Positions 13,468 through 22,424 of a stretch of 64,000 nt of DNA are shown here, one piece after another; position 1 is the first letter of the stretch, and every line of letters begins with the position of its first letter. The stretch spans positions 248,001 through 312,000 of the forward strand of contig NZ_LGUI01000008.1 of NCBI RefSeq assembly GCF_002891295.1, written 5' to 3'. Made by a program: the position numbers and the translations under genes. The notes below the pieces were generated by a model. It was not told the origin of the DNA, ran no database searches, and worked only from the letters and a program-made list of their open reading frames with translations. The stretch is from Streptomyces eurocidicus. Its GTDB lineage: Bacteria; Actinomycetota; Actinomycetes; Streptomycetales; Streptomycetaceae.

Positions 13468-16401
13468 CTAGGCGGCCGTCACGACTCCCGCGAGGAGCCT
13501 GCGGACGTCCGCGGCCTCCGAGGTCCCCAGCTGCTCGAAGATCGACAGGGCCTCCGTCCAGCAGGCGCGCGCCCGCCCCGGCTGGCCCAGCGCGTCGAGC
13601 GAGCGGCCGAGGACGATCAGGACGTTCCCGCGCCGCCACTCGCCGCCGATGCCCCGCAGCTTCAGCGCCTGCTCGGCGTGGTGCGCGGCCGCGGCCGGCC
13701 GCCCGGCGGCGAGGTGGACCTCGGCGAGGCGGTAGTTCGTCATGCCCTCCCACAGCCGTTGCCGGTTGTCCCGGAAGACGGGCAGCGCCTCCGAGAGCCG
13801 GTCGAGGGCCTCCTCGTACCTCCCGCCCTCGGTGAGGGCGAGACCGAGCGCGTAGAGGGCGTTGGCGACCCGCCAGGAGGCGCCGATCTCGCGGTAGAGG
13901 GCGAGCGCCTGCTCGGCGAGCTCCACGGCCGAGCCGACGCGCCCCGCGTCCAGCCGCACCCGGGAGAGGTTGCTGAGGGCGCTGGCCTCGCCCGGCCGGT
14001 TGCCGTCGGCGCGGAAGGCCGCGAGCGCCTGGCCCACGTACACCTCGGCGTCCTCGTGCCGGTGCTCGTAGATGGCGATGATGCAGCGGATGTTGGCGGC
14101 GTAGCAGCAGGGGATGGGGTCGCCGCAGGAGCGGCCGAGGAGGACCGCCTGCCGGGCCTGCTCGTCGGCGAGGTCGAACCGGCCGGCGATGCTGTGCACA
14201 TGGGCCAGGACGTACCGGGCGCGCCCCTCGGCCCGCGGGTCGCCGGCCTCCCGGGCCGTGACCAGCAGGGCCTCCGCGGCCTGCTCGTACAGCCGGGAGT
14301 CGGCGCCGGACTCGGCGAGGTCCTTCGCGGCGAGCAGCAGGTCGACGGCGCGGCGCAGCGTGCTGCCGGTGGACGAGGCGTGCTGCCGCACGCAGGCGAG
14401 CAGGCAGCCGGCCTCGGCGAACAGCCAGTCGCCCGCGGCGCTGCGTTCGGCGAAGGTGAGGCCGGGGTGGGTGGTGGGGGTCAGGTGGGTGAGGAGCTGG
14501 TCGCCGGGGCGCTCCAGGACGTAACCGCCCGCGGCCGTCTCCAGATAGAAGTCGAGGAGCCGGGACATGGCGGCGTCGCGCTCGGCGGGCGGCTGTTCGT
14601 CGCGCTCGGCGCATGCACGCGCGTAGAGGCGCACGAGGTCGTGGAAGCGGTAGCGGCCCGGTGCGGCGGATTCCAGGAGCGAGGTGTCGACGAGGGACTC
14701 CAGGACCTCCTCGGTGGCGTCGAGGTCCAGGTCGAGCACGGCGGCGGCCGCGGCCAGGGACATGTCCGGGCCGTCGGCGAGGCCGAGGAGGCGGAAGGCG
14801 CGGGCCTGGGCGGGCTCCAGCTGGCCGTAGCCGAGCTCGAAGGTGGCCTTCACGGCGAGGTCGCCGGCGCGCAGCTCGTCGAGGCGGCGGCGCTCGTCGC
14901 CGAGCTTGCGGGCGAGGACGGAGACCGTCCAGGTGCGGCGGGCGGCCAGCCGGGAGGCGGCGATGCGGATGGCCAGCGGCAGGAAGCCGCAGGCGGCGAC
15001 GACGTCCATGGCGGCGTCGCGCTCGGCGCCCACCCGCTCCGCGCCCACGATGCGGGTGAAGAGGACGAGCGCCTCCTCGGGGCTCATCACGTCCAGGTCG
15101 ACGAGGTGCGCGCCGGCCAGGTCGACCATGCGGGAGCGGCTGGTGACCAGTGCCGCGCAGCCCTCGGTGCCGGGCAGCAGCGGGCGGATCTGCGCGGCGT
15201 CCCGGGCGTTGTCGAGGAGGGTGAGGACGCGGCGGCCGTCCAGGGTGGAACGGAAGAGGGCGGCGCGCTCCTGGAGGCCCTCGGGGATGGCGCTGTCGGG
15301 CGTGCCGAGGGCCCGCAGGAAGGCGCCGAGGACGGCCTCGGGCTCGGCGGGCACCGGCCCGGCGCCCTGGAGGTCGACGTAGAGCTGGCCGTCCGGGAAG
15401 TGGTTACGGGCGGCGTGGGCGACGTGCACCGCCAGCGTCGTCTTGCCGACGCCGCCGATGCCCGCGACCGCGGAGACGGCCATGATGCGGCCCTCGGCCG
15501 TGGCCAGCTGATCGCTCAGCTCGTCGACGAACGCGACGCGGCCGGTGAAGTCCGAGACCGTCGCCGGCAGCTGCGCGGGCCGGATGAAGGCGGGGCCGGC
15601 GCCGGGCCGGTCGGCCGGGGACAGGTGCAGGGCGAGGTCGGTGTCGGCTTGGAGGATGCGTTGCTGGAGTTCGGAGAGTTCGGGGCAGGGGTCGACGCCG
15701 AGTTCGTCGGCGAGGAGGCGGCGGGTGTCGGCGTAGACGGCGAGGGCTTCGGCTTGGCGGCCGCTGCGGTAGAGGGCGAGCATGAGGAGTTCGCGGAGGC
15801 GTTCGCGGAGGGGGTGGGCGGCGGTGAGGGCGGTGAGTTCGGCGACGGCTTCGGCGTGGGCGCCGACTTCGAGGTCGAGGTCGAGGCGGGTTTCGAGGAG
15901 GGTGAGGCGCCATTCTTCGAGGCGTGTGCGCTGGGTTTCGGCGAAGGGGCCGGGGAGTCCGGCGAGGGGTTCGCCGTCCCAGAGGTCGAGGGCTTCGTTG
16001 ATGAGTTCGCGGGCGCGGGTGCGGTCGCCGGTGGTGCGGGCTTTTTCGGCGTGGGTGGCGAGGTGTTCGGCGCGGTCGGTGTCGAGGCAGCCGTGGCCGG
16101 TGCGTATGGCGTAGCCGCCGGATTCGCTGATGAGGGTGTCGGCGTCGGGGCCGAAGGCTTTGCGTAGTCGTGAGGCGTAGGTGCGCAGTGCCGCGAGGGC
16201 GGCGTGGGGTGGTTCGTCGCCCCAGAGGGCGTCCACCAGCTCGGGTGCGGTGGCGGTGCGTCCGCCGCGCAGCAGCAGCGCGGCCAGGAGTGCGCGCTGC
16301 TGGGGCGAACCGGTGTGGAGGAGCTCCCCACCGCGCCGGGCCCGCACGGGCCCGAGCACGGTGAAACGAAGCTGCTGCCCGTGCCCTGTATCGCCGGCCA
16401 T
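13468..16401 (-). CDS. afsR: AfsR, SARP-NB-ARC-TPR global antibiotic regulator
   Basis: 977 residues from ATG 16401 (GGGGG ribosome site just upstream). Residues 1-100 are an OmpR-like winged-helix domain (LRFTVLGPVRARRGGELL ... LRTYASRLRKAFG). Residues 100-255 are the bacterial transcriptional activation domain shared by SARPs. About 285-560 form an NB-ARC ATPase with Walker A AGIGGVGKTTLAVHVAH and a LLDNARDA Walker-B-like segment. The last 330 residues are TPR repeats (for example ANALYALGLALTEGGRYEEALDRL). AfsR is phosphorylated by AfsK, hydrolyses ATP and activates afsS. Length fits the 993-residue S. coelicolor protein. Divergent from the amidohydrolase gene; a perfect CTGAC palindrome lies between their starts. 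The frame is intact, unlike afsK. Confidence 0.95.
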   Translation of the reverse strand: MAGDTGHGQQLRFTVLGPVRARRGGELLHTGSPQQRALLAALLLRGGRTATAPELVDALWGDEPPHAALAALRTYASRLRKAFGPDADTLISESGGYAIRTGHGCLDTDRAEHLATHAEKARTTGDRTRARELINEALDLWDGEPLAGLPGPFAETQRTRLEEWRLTLLETRLDLDLEVGAHAEAVAELTALTAAHPLRERLRELLMLALYRSGRQAEALAVYADTRRLLADELGVDPCPELSELQQRILQADTDLALHLSPADRPGAGPAFIRPAQLPATVSDFTGRVAFVDELSDQLATAEGRIMAVSAVAGIGGVGKTTLAVHVAHAARNHFPDGQLYVDLQGAGPVPAEPEAVLGAFLRALGTPDSAIPEGLQERAALFRSTLDGRRVLTLLDNARDAAQIRPLLPGTEGCAALVTSRSRMVDLAGAHLVDLDVMSPEEALVLFTRIVGAERVGAERDAAMDVVAACGFLPLAIRIAASRLAARRTWTVSVLARKLGDERRRLDELRAGDLAVKATFELGYGQLEPAQARAFRLLGLADGPDMSLAAAAAVLDLDLDATEEVLESLVDTSLLESAAPGRYRFHDLVRLYARACAERDEQPPAERDAAMSRLLDFYLETAAGGYVLERPGDQLLTHLTPTTHPGLTFAERSAAGDWLFAEAGCLLACVRQHASSTGSTLRRAVDLLLAAKDLAESGADSRLYEQAAEALLVTAREAGDPRAEGRARYVLAHVHSIAGRFDLADEQARQAVLLGRSCGDPIPCCYAANIRCIIAIYEHRHEDAEVYVGQALAAFRADGNRPGEASALSNLSRVRLDAGRVGSAVELAEQALALYREIGASWRVANALYALGLALTEGGRYEEALDRLSEALPVFRDNRQRLWEGMTNYRLAEVHLAAGRPAAAAHHAEQALKLRGIGGEWRRGNVLIVLGRSLDALGQPGRARACWTEALSIFEQLGTSEAADVRRLLAGVVTAA

Positions 16402-16519
16402 TGTGACCCCCTGCTTGTCCCGCTCGGTCGCACCGGCCAGTCTGCCTTGTTCGGAGCCTCTACGTCAGCAGGGGTCCGGCCTCTCCACAAGGCCCGCCCC
16501 GGACCGTCGCACCAGCATG

Positions 16520-16534
16520 CTGACGGGCCGTCAG
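16520..16534. promoter_or_regulatory. CTGAC-N5-GTCAG operator, perfect copy
   Basis: CTGACGGGCCGTCAG, perfect arms, in the 154-base divergent region between afsR (start 16401) and the amidohydrolase (ATG 16556). It sits where the -35 region would be if GCTAAC (about 16541-16546) is the -10 box. It is about 120 bases from the afsR start. Confidence 0.7.
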
Positions 16535-16555
16535 TTCGTCGCTAACGTGTCAGCC

Positions 16556-17785
16556 ATGGCGAGCATCCCCAAGATAATCTCGGTGGACGACCATACGGTC
16601 GAGCCTCCCCACGTCTGGCGGGACCGGCTACCGGCGAAGTTCCTCGACGTCGGACCGCGAATCGTACGGGCCCCCGTGAAGGAGATGACCTTCGTGGGCG
16701 GAAGATTCGCACCGGTCATGGGGGCCACCGGGGACGACGGCCCGATGGCCGACTGGTGGATCTATGAGGATTTGCACCGTCCGCTCACTCGGCTGGATAC
16801 CGCCGTCGGATGCTCCAGGGATGAGGTCAGACTCAAGGGAATCACCTACGACGAGATGCGTCCGGGGTCCTACAGCGTGCCGGAACGATTGGCCGATATG
16901 GATCGCAACCATGTCCAGTCCGCGCTCTGCTTCCCCACCTTCCCGCGCTTCTGCGGGCAGACCTTCACCGAGGCGAAGGACCGCGAGCTGGGCCTGCTGG
17001 GCGTCCGCGCCTACAACGACTGGATGGTCGAGGAATGGTGCGGCCCGGACGCGCGCGGACGCCTGATACCCCTCGCCCTCGTCCCGCTGTGGGACGCGGA
17101 CCTCGCCGCCGCGGAGGTGCGGCGCAACGCCGCCCGTGGCGTACGCGCCGTCTGCTTCTCCGAGATCCCCCCGCACCTCGGCCTGCCGTCGGTCCACACC
17201 GACGCCTGGGACCCCTTCCTGCGGGCCTGCGCCGAGACCGGCACGGTCGTCGCCATGCACATCGGCTCGTCCTCCCGGATGCCCTCCACCTCGGCGGACG
17301 CACCGCCCGCGGTCGGCTCCACGATCACCTTCGCGAACTGCTGCTTCTCCCTGACCGACTGGCTGATGTCCGGGGTCTTCGACCGCTTCCCCGGCCTCCG
17401 CGTCATGTACGCGGAGGGACAGATCGGCTGGATCCCGTACATCCTGGAGCGCGCCGACGTCGTCTGGGCGGAGAACCGCGGCTGGGGCGGCGTCGCCGGC
17501 AAGGTGCTCCGGCCGCCCTCCGAGCTCTTCGCCGCGCATGTGTACGGCTGCTTCTTCGACGACGCCTTCGGCCTGCGCAACCTCGACGCGATCGGCGTGG
17601 GAAACGTGCTCTACGAGACGGACTACCCGCACTCGGACTCGACCTGGCCGCGCTCGCGGGAGGTGGCGGAGGAACAGATGGGACATCTGGCGCCGGACGT
17701 GGTGGAGCGGATCGTGCGCGGGAACGCGATCGAACTGCTGGGGCTGACGGAGGAGGGGCTCTGGGCGGGGGCCGGGAGTGCGTGA
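16556..17785 (+). CDS. Amidohydrolase-2 family (metal-dependent) hydrolase
   Basis: 409 residues from ATG 16556. The N-terminal ISVDDHTVEPPHVWRDRLP carries the metal-binding D-x-H type start of the amidohydrolase-2 family (related to decarboxylases such as ACMSD). Later motifs are MHIGSSS and YETDYPHSDSTWP with the final metal-ligand aspartate. No clear Shine-Dalgarno sequence is visible; GCTAAC about ten bases upstream suggests a leaderless transcript. An upstream in-frame ATG inside the palindrome is less likely. First gene of an operon with the LLM oxidoreductase (8-bp overlap). Expected to hydrolyse or decarboxylate a ring-cleavage or acyl intermediate; substrate unknown. Confidence 0.85.
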   Translation: MASIPKIISVDDHTVEPPHVWRDRLPAKFLDVGPRIVRAPVKEMTFVGGRFAPVMGATGDDGPMADWWIYEDLHRPLTRLDTAVGCSRDEVRLKGITYDEMRPGSYSVPERLADMDRNHVQSALCFPTFPRFCGQTFTEAKDRELGLLGVRAYNDWMVEEWCGPDARGRLIPLALVPLWDADLAAAEVRRNAARGVRAVCFSEIPPHLGLPSVHTDAWDPFLRACAETGTVVAMHIGSSSRMPSTSADAPPAVGSTITFANCCFSLTDWLMSGVFDRFPGLRVMYAEGQIGWIPYILERADVVWAENRGWGGVAGKVLRPPSELFAAHVYGCFFDDAFGLRNLDAIGVGNVLYETDYPHSDSTWPRSREVAEEQMGHLAPDVVERIVRGNAIELLGLTEEGLWAGAGSA

Positions 17786-18863
17786 CACGGAGTCCGGGGG
17801 CGGGTACGAGGACGGGGGCGGGTACGAGGACGGGTCCGGGGGCGGGTACGAGGGCGGGGGCGGGTACGAGGACGGGTACGAGGACGGGTACGAGGACGAG
17901 GGGGCGCGCACCGGCCTCGGGGTGCTGCCCGGCGACCGCCTGTCGTACGGCATGCAGGTGCCCGTCACCTCCCTGAGCACGCTCTACGCCGAGCCCTGGG
18001 AGGTCGAGGCCGGCCCCCGTGAGCTGCGGGAGGTCGCCCGCGCCGCCGACCGGCTCGGCTTCGCCTACCTCGCCACCTGCGACCACGTCGCCGTGCCCGC
18101 GAGGCTGGCCGCCGCCATGGGAACCGTCTGGTACGACCCGGTCGCCACCCTCGCCCACCTCGCCGCCGTGACCGAGCGGACCCTGCTGCTCAGCCATGTC
18201 GCGGTCGCCGCGCTGCGGCACCCGCTCGCCCTCGCCAAGCAGTACGCCACCGTCGACCGGCTCGCGGACGGCCGGCTCGTCCTCGGCGTCGGCGCCGGGC
18301 ACGTACGGGAGGAGTTCGAGGCGCTCGGGGTGGACTTCGCGCGGCGCGGCGCCGTACTGGACGAGACCGTCGACGCCCTGAAGGCGGCCCTGGGTCCGGC
18401 GGAGTTCCCCGAGTTCAGCGGCCGGCGCTTCGCCTTCCGCGGCCTCGGCCAGGGGCCCCGGCCGGTCCGTACGCCCCGGCCGCCCCTCTGGGTGGGCGGC
18501 TCCTCGCCCGCCGCGCTCCGCCGCGCCGCCCTCAAGGCCGACGGCTGGCTCTCCCAGGGCGACCGGCGCGAGGCCCTGCCCCGGCGCGTCGCGACACTGC
18601 GCCGGCTGCGCGAGGAGGCCGGGCTGGACGGCCCCTTCGCGGTGGGGGCGATCGCGGAGCCGCTGTACGTGGGAACGCCCGCCTGGGACACGGGGGCGGG
18701 GACGCTCACGGGGGCGGCGGGGACGGTGGCGGAGTCGCTGCGGGTGTACCGGGGGATGGGGGTGGATCAGGTGCAGGTGCGGTTTCGCTGTCGCGGGGTG
18801 GGGGAGTTGCTGGCGCAGATGGAGGTGTTTGCGGAGTTGGTGGGGCCGTTGCTCCTGGATTAG
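17778..18863 (+). CDS. LLM-class F420-dependent oxidoreductase with Gly-Tyr-Glu-Asp repeat N-terminus
   Basis: 361 residues from GTG 17778, overlapping the amidohydrolase stop by eight bases. Luciferase-like monooxygenase features begin at about residue 56: FAYLATCDHVAVP, KQYATVDRLADGRLVLGVGAGHVREEFEALGVDF and PPLWVGGSSPAALRRAA. Members of this group use F420 or FMN. The first 45 residues are tandem GGGYEDG / GYEDGYED units, encoded by a DNA tandem repeat, and are foreign to the family. An internal GTG (VLPGDRLSYGM) would remove them but lacks a strong ribosome site. Probably acts in the same pathway as the upstream amidohydrolase. Confidence 0.83.
   Translation: MRDTESGGGYEDGGGYEDGSGGGYEGGGGYEDGYEDGYEDEGARTGLGVLPGDRLSYGMQVPVTSLSTLYAEPWEVEAGPRELREVARAADRLGFAYLATCDHVAVPARLAAAMGTVWYDPVATLAHLAAVTERTLLLSHVAVAALRHPLALAKQYATVDRLADGRLVLGVGAGHVREEFEALGVDFARRGAVLDETVDALKAALGPAEFPEFSGRRFAFRGLGQGPRPVRTPRPPLWVGGSSPAALRRAALKADGWLSQGDRREALPRRVATLRRLREEAGLDGPFAVGAIAEPLYVGTPAWDTGAGTLTGAAGTVAESLRVYRGMGVDQVQVRFRCRGVGELLAQMEVFAELVGPLLLD
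17797..17905 (+). repeat. Tandem GGGGCGGGTACGAGGAC repeats inside the LLM gene start
   Basis: About seven copies of a GGGTACGAGGAC core, with or without a GGGGGC lead, encode the GGGYEDG repeats at the N-terminus of the LLM protein. Such arrays slip easily, so copy number may vary between strains or be miscounted in assembly. Confidence 0.75.
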
Positions 18864-18902
18864 CGGCGGGTGGGGCGTGGGGGCGGGGTGCCGCTGCGCG
18901 GG

Positions 18903-19085
18903 GCTTTGTCCCCGCCCCGCCCCTTCCCGAACCGGGGCTCCGCCCCGGACCCCGGTCCTCAATCGCCGGACGGGCTGAAATTCAGCCCGTCCGGCGATTG
19001 AGGACACCGCGCGTCAGCGCGGCCGGGGGCCCGGGGGCGGAGCCCCCGGTTACGGGAAGGGGCGGGGCTGGGGAAAAAGCCGCCC
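18903..19085. repeat. Nested intergenic palindrome, family copy A
   Basis: A nested inverted repeat. The inner perfect stem CCTCAATCGCCGGACGGG/CCCGTCCGGCGATTGAGG (extended through GCTGAA-A-TTCAGC) lies at about 18957-19003. It is flanked by GGGGCTCCGCCCC / GGGGCGGAGCCCC and outer arms CCCCGCCCCTTCCCG / CGGGAAGGGGCGGGG. The same elements recur at 39412-39690 and 63052-63200. It is a dispersed non-coding repeat between two LLM genes and could serve as a terminator. The rest of the 18864-19238 gap holds the promoter of the next gene. Confidence 0.8.
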
Positions 19086-19167
19086 GCAGGGCACCTCCCG
19101 CCGCACCCGACGCCGGCCCCCGCGATGCCTTGACGCTGCTCCACCCCGGGTGCCAGAGTCTGGAGAT

Positions 19168-19182
19168 CTGACGGAGAGTCAG
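19168..19182. promoter_or_regulatory. CTGAC-N5-GTCAG operator, perfect copy
   Basis: CTGACGGAGAGTCAG, perfect arms, about 57 bases upstream of the TTG start of the second LLM gene. Half-sites CTGTCAG (19187-19193) and CCGTCAG follow, so binding may be multiple. Confidence 0.7.
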
Positions 19183-19238
19183 AAAACTGTCAGACCGCTG
19201 CCAGGAATCCGTCAGAGATCTAGGGACGGTGAACCTCC

Positions 19239-20363
19239 TTGGAATTCGGGATCTTCGTGCAGGGCTACGTACCGGCTGACCGGTCGCGGACCGACCCCGA
19301 GGCCGAGCACCACGCGCTGCTGGAAGAGACCGAGTACGTCATCCAGGCCGACCGGTCCGGTTTCAAGTACGCATGGGCCTCCGAGCACCACTTCCTGGAC
19401 GAGTACTCGCACCTCTCCGCCAACGACGTCTTCCTCGGCTACCTCGCGCACGCCACCGACCGCATCCACCTCGGCTCCGGCATCTTCAACCCGCTTCCCC
19501 AGGTCAACCACCCCGCCAAGGTCGCCGAGAAGGCCGCCATGCTCGACCACCTCTCCGGCGGCCGCTTCGAGTTCGGCACCGGCCGGGGCGCGGGCAGCCA
19601 CGAGATCCTCGGGTTCATGCCGGGCGTCACCGACATGAACGTCACCAAGGAGATCTGGGAGGAGACGATCGCCGAGTTCCCCCGGATGTGGCTCCAGGAC
19701 GAGTACCAGGGCTTCCAGGGCGCGCACTGGTCGCTGCCGCCGCGGAAGGTCCTCCCCAAGCCGTACGGGAAGGCTCACCCGGCCATGTGGTACGCGGCCG
19801 GCTCCCCCTCCTCGTACGCGATGGCCGCCCGTAAGGGGCTCGGGGTGCTCGGCTTCAGCGTGCAGAAGGTCGCCGACATGGAGTGGGTGGTCGACTCCTA
19901 CAAGACGGCGATCAAGGACGCCCGCGCGGTCGGCGCCTTCGTCAACGACAACGTCATGGTGACCTCGACCGCGATCTGCGCCGAGACCCACGCCGAGGCC
20001 GTGGCCACGGCGGCGCGCGGCGGGCTGCACTACCTCCAGTCGCTCCTCTTCCGCTACCACGACACCTTCCCCCGCCCCGAGGGCATCCCGCGGTGGCCCG
20101 AACTGCTGCCGGAGTACACCGAGGAGATCATCGAGCTGCTCATCGCCGAGGAGCTGATGATCTGCGGTGACCCGGACGAGGTCTTCCGCCAGTGCAAGAG
20201 GTGGGAGCAGGCGGGCGCCGACCAGCTCTCGTTCGGGCTGCCGGTGGGGGTGCCGGCCGAGGAGACCCTGCGGACGATCCGGCTGATCGGGGAGCACGTC
20301 ATCCCGAAGATAGACACGGACCCCTTGCACCGGACGACGCGATTCCGCCAGGCGGCCGGCTGA
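19239..20363 (+). CDS. LLM-class flavin/F420-dependent oxidoreductase
   Basis: 374 residues from a TTG start at 19239; the family start MEFGIFVQGYVPADR fixes this codon, and no in-frame ATG or GTG lies nearby. Luciferase-like features include YAWASEHHFLDEYSHLSANDV, KVAEKAAMLDHLSGGRFEFGTGRG and AGADQLSFGLPVG. The family oxidises or reduces substrates with reduced FMN or F420. It is preceded by a perfect CTGAC palindrome, so it likely belongs to the catabolic regulon, and is followed by an amidohydrolase on the same strand after 170 bases. Exact reaction unknown. Confidence 0.88.
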   Translation: MEFGIFVQGYVPADRSRTDPEAEHHALLEETEYVIQADRSGFKYAWASEHHFLDEYSHLSANDVFLGYLAHATDRIHLGSGIFNPLPQVNHPAKVAEKAAMLDHLSGGRFEFGTGRGAGSHEILGFMPGVTDMNVTKEIWEETIAEFPRMWLQDEYQGFQGAHWSLPPRKVLPKPYGKAHPAMWYAAGSPSSYAMAARKGLGVLGFSVQKVADMEWVVDSYKTAIKDARAVGAFVNDNVMVTSTAICAETHAEAVATAARGGLHYLQSLLFRYHDTFPRPEGIPRWPELLPEYTEEIIELLIAEELMICGDPDEVFRQCKRWEQAGADQLSFGLPVGVPAEETLRTIRLIGEHVIPKIDTDPLHRTTRFRQAAG

Positions 20364-20533
20364 CCGGGGCTCCCCCCCATACGCCGGGGCGGTGCCTCCC
20401 GGGTCACCGCCCCGGCTTCCGGCCGGGCGCCTTCGAGGAACGGCCGGCCCGGGACGTCCGTACGCCCCCAGCCCCGGCCGGGCGCGCCCTCCGGCCGCCC
20501 CCACGCTCCCGACAGAGACCGAGGTGAGCCCTC

Positions 20534-22288
20534 ATGCTCGACCATCTGATCAGGCGCGCCACCGTCGTCGACGGCACCGGAGGCCCCTCCTACACCGCCG
20601 ACGTGGGCATCCGGGACGGACGGATCGCCCTGATCGGGCGGTCGAGGGTGCACGCCGGGCGGATCGGGGAACGGGCGCGGACCGAGGAGGACGCGAGCGG
20701 GCTCGTCCTCGCCCCCGGCTTCGTCGACCCGCACACCCACTACGACGCGCAGCTCTTCTGGGACCCCTGCGCCACCCCGTCCCTGAGCCACGGCGTCACC
20801 ACCGTCGTCGGCGGCAACTGCGGCTTCACGCTCGCGCCCCTCAACCCCGCCCGCCCCGCCGACGCCGACTACACGCGCCGGATGATGAGCAAGGTCGAGG
20901 GGATGTCGCTGGCGGCCCTGGAGGAGGGCGCGCCCTGGAACTGGTCGACCTTCGGGGAGTACCTTGCGGCGCTGGACGGGCGGATCGCCGTCAACGCCGG
21001 GTTCATGGTGGGCCACTGCGCGCTGCGCCGCCACGTCATGGGGCCCGGCGCGGTGGGCGGCACGCCGGACGACGGGCAACTGGCGGCGATGACGGGCCTG
21101 CTGCGGGACGCGATGGACGCGGGCGCCTGGGGCCTGTCCACCACGCAGTCCACCACCCACTCCGACGGCGACGGCAGGCCCGTCGCCTCCCGGCACGCCC
21201 GCCCCGGCGAGCTGCTGGCCCTCGCCCGCGCCGTGGGCCGGCACGAGGGCACCCAGCTGGAGGCCATCGTCACCGGCTGCCTCGACCGCTTCTCGGACGC
21301 CGAGATCGACCTCCTGGTGGACCTCACGGCCGCCGCCGGCCGGCCGCTGAACTGGAACGTCCTCACCATCGACGCCGCCGTCCCCGAGCGCGTGCCCCGC
21401 CAGCTCTCCGCGAGCGCGCGGGCCCGCGCCGCGGGCGGCCGGATCGTGGCGCTGACCATGCCGATCCTCACGCCCATGAACATGTCGCTCGGCACCTTCT
21501 GCGCCCTGAACCTGATACCCGGCTGGGGCGAGGTCCTCGCCCTGCCCGTGCCCCGGCGCATCGCCGAGCTGCGCCGCGCGCCCGTGCGTGAGGAGATGCT
21601 GCGCCGGGCGCGGAGCGAGGAGGCGGGGGTCTTCCGGCGGTTCGCGGACTTCGGGCGGTACGTCGTCGGGGACACGTACGCCCGGGAGAACGACGGGCTC
21701 ACCGGCCGGGTCGTCGGCGACATCGCCGCCGAGCGCGGCCTGGACCCCTTCGCCTGCCTGGTGGAGATCTGCGCCGCCGACGGGCTGCGTACGGTGCTGT
21801 GGCCGATGCCGGCCGACAACGACGCCGCGAGCTGGGAGCTGCGCCGCCGCACCTGGGAGCACGAGGACGTGCTGCTGGGCGGCTCGGACGCGGGGGCCCA
21901 CCTGGACCGGATGTGCGGGGCGCCGTACACGACGCGGTTCCTGGGCGACTGCCTGCGCGGGCGGAAGCTGGTGCCGCTGGAGACGGCCGTGCGGATGCTG
22001 ACCGGCGACCCGGCCCGGCTCTTCGGCCTCCGCGACCGGGGCCGGATCGCCGAGGGCGCGCACGCGGACCTCGTGCTCTTCGACCCGTCCCGGATCGACG
22101 CGGGCCCGGCCTCGCTCGTCCACGACCTGCCGGGCGACGGGCCGCGGCTGGACTCGCGGGCGGTGGGCGTGGTGAGCGTGCGGGTGAACGGGGTGGAGAC
22201 GGTCCGGCACGACGTGGCGACGGGGGCGCTGCCGGGGCGGGTGCTGCGGTCCGGGCGGGACACGGAGACGGTGGCGACGGGGGGCTGA
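20534..22288 (+). CDS. N-acyl-D-amino-acid deacylase-like amidohydrolase
   Basis: 584 residues from ATG 20534 with GAGGTGAG upstream. It has the dihydroorotase/D-aminoacylase layout: a short beta domain, then the metal motif FVDPHTHYDAQLFWDP, the VTTVVGGNCGFTLAPL segment, GGSDAGAHLDRMCGAP late in the barrel, and a C-terminal RGRIAEGAHADLVLFDPSRI closing the beta domain. It would hydrolyse a cyclic or acyl amide, or a lactone. In many actinomycetes such enzymes sit in LLM/acyl-CoA clusters, as here. Probably co-transcribed with the LLM gene upstream. Specific substrate not deducible. Confidence 0.87.
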   Translation: MLDHLIRRATVVDGTGGPSYTADVGIRDGRIALIGRSRVHAGRIGERARTEEDASGLVLAPGFVDPHTHYDAQLFWDPCATPSLSHGVTTVVGGNCGFTLAPLNPARPADADYTRRMMSKVEGMSLAALEEGAPWNWSTFGEYLAALDGRIAVNAGFMVGHCALRRHVMGPGAVGGTPDDGQLAAMTGLLRDAMDAGAWGLSTTQSTTHSDGDGRPVASRHARPGELLALARAVGRHEGTQLEAIVTGCLDRFSDAEIDLLVDLTAAAGRPLNWNVLTIDAAVPERVPRQLSASARARAAGGRIVALTMPILTPMNMSLGTFCALNLIPGWGEVLALPVPRRIAELRRAPVREEMLRRARSEEAGVFRRFADFGRYVVGDTYARENDGLTGRVVGDIAAERGLDPFACLVEICAADGLRTVLWPMPADNDAASWELRRRTWEHEDVLLGGSDAGAHLDRMCGAPYTTRFLGDCLRGRKLVPLETAVRMLTGDPARLFGLRDRGRIAEGAHADLVLFDPSRIDAGPASLVHDLPGDGPRLDSRAVGVVSVRVNGVETVRHDVATGALPGRVLRSGRDTETVATGG

Positions 22289-22409
22289 GCGGGACCGGGT
22301 GCTGAGACGGCCCGGTGTCCCGGGGTGGGTTCGGGAAATTTTCGAATCGGGACGAATGGGACGCCGCTGCGGTTCCCGCAAAGCGCCCGGAGCGCGGTGG
22401 GCCCTTGGT

Positions 22410-22424
22410 GTTACCGGTCGTAAC
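22410..22424. promoter_or_regulatory. GTTAC-N5-GTAAC inverted repeat upstream of the permease
   Basis: GTTACCGGTCGTAAC, perfect 5-bp arms, about 160 bases before the APC permease start, in an AT-richer promoter-like stretch that also has GAAATTTTCGAATC at about 22335. Possible regulator site; no cognate regulator is adjacent. Confidence 0.35.

Noticed and set aside
13066..16167. Long plus-strand open frame opposite afsR
   Set aside because: Antisense shadow of a well supported afsR; composition is Gly/Glu/Ala low complexity.
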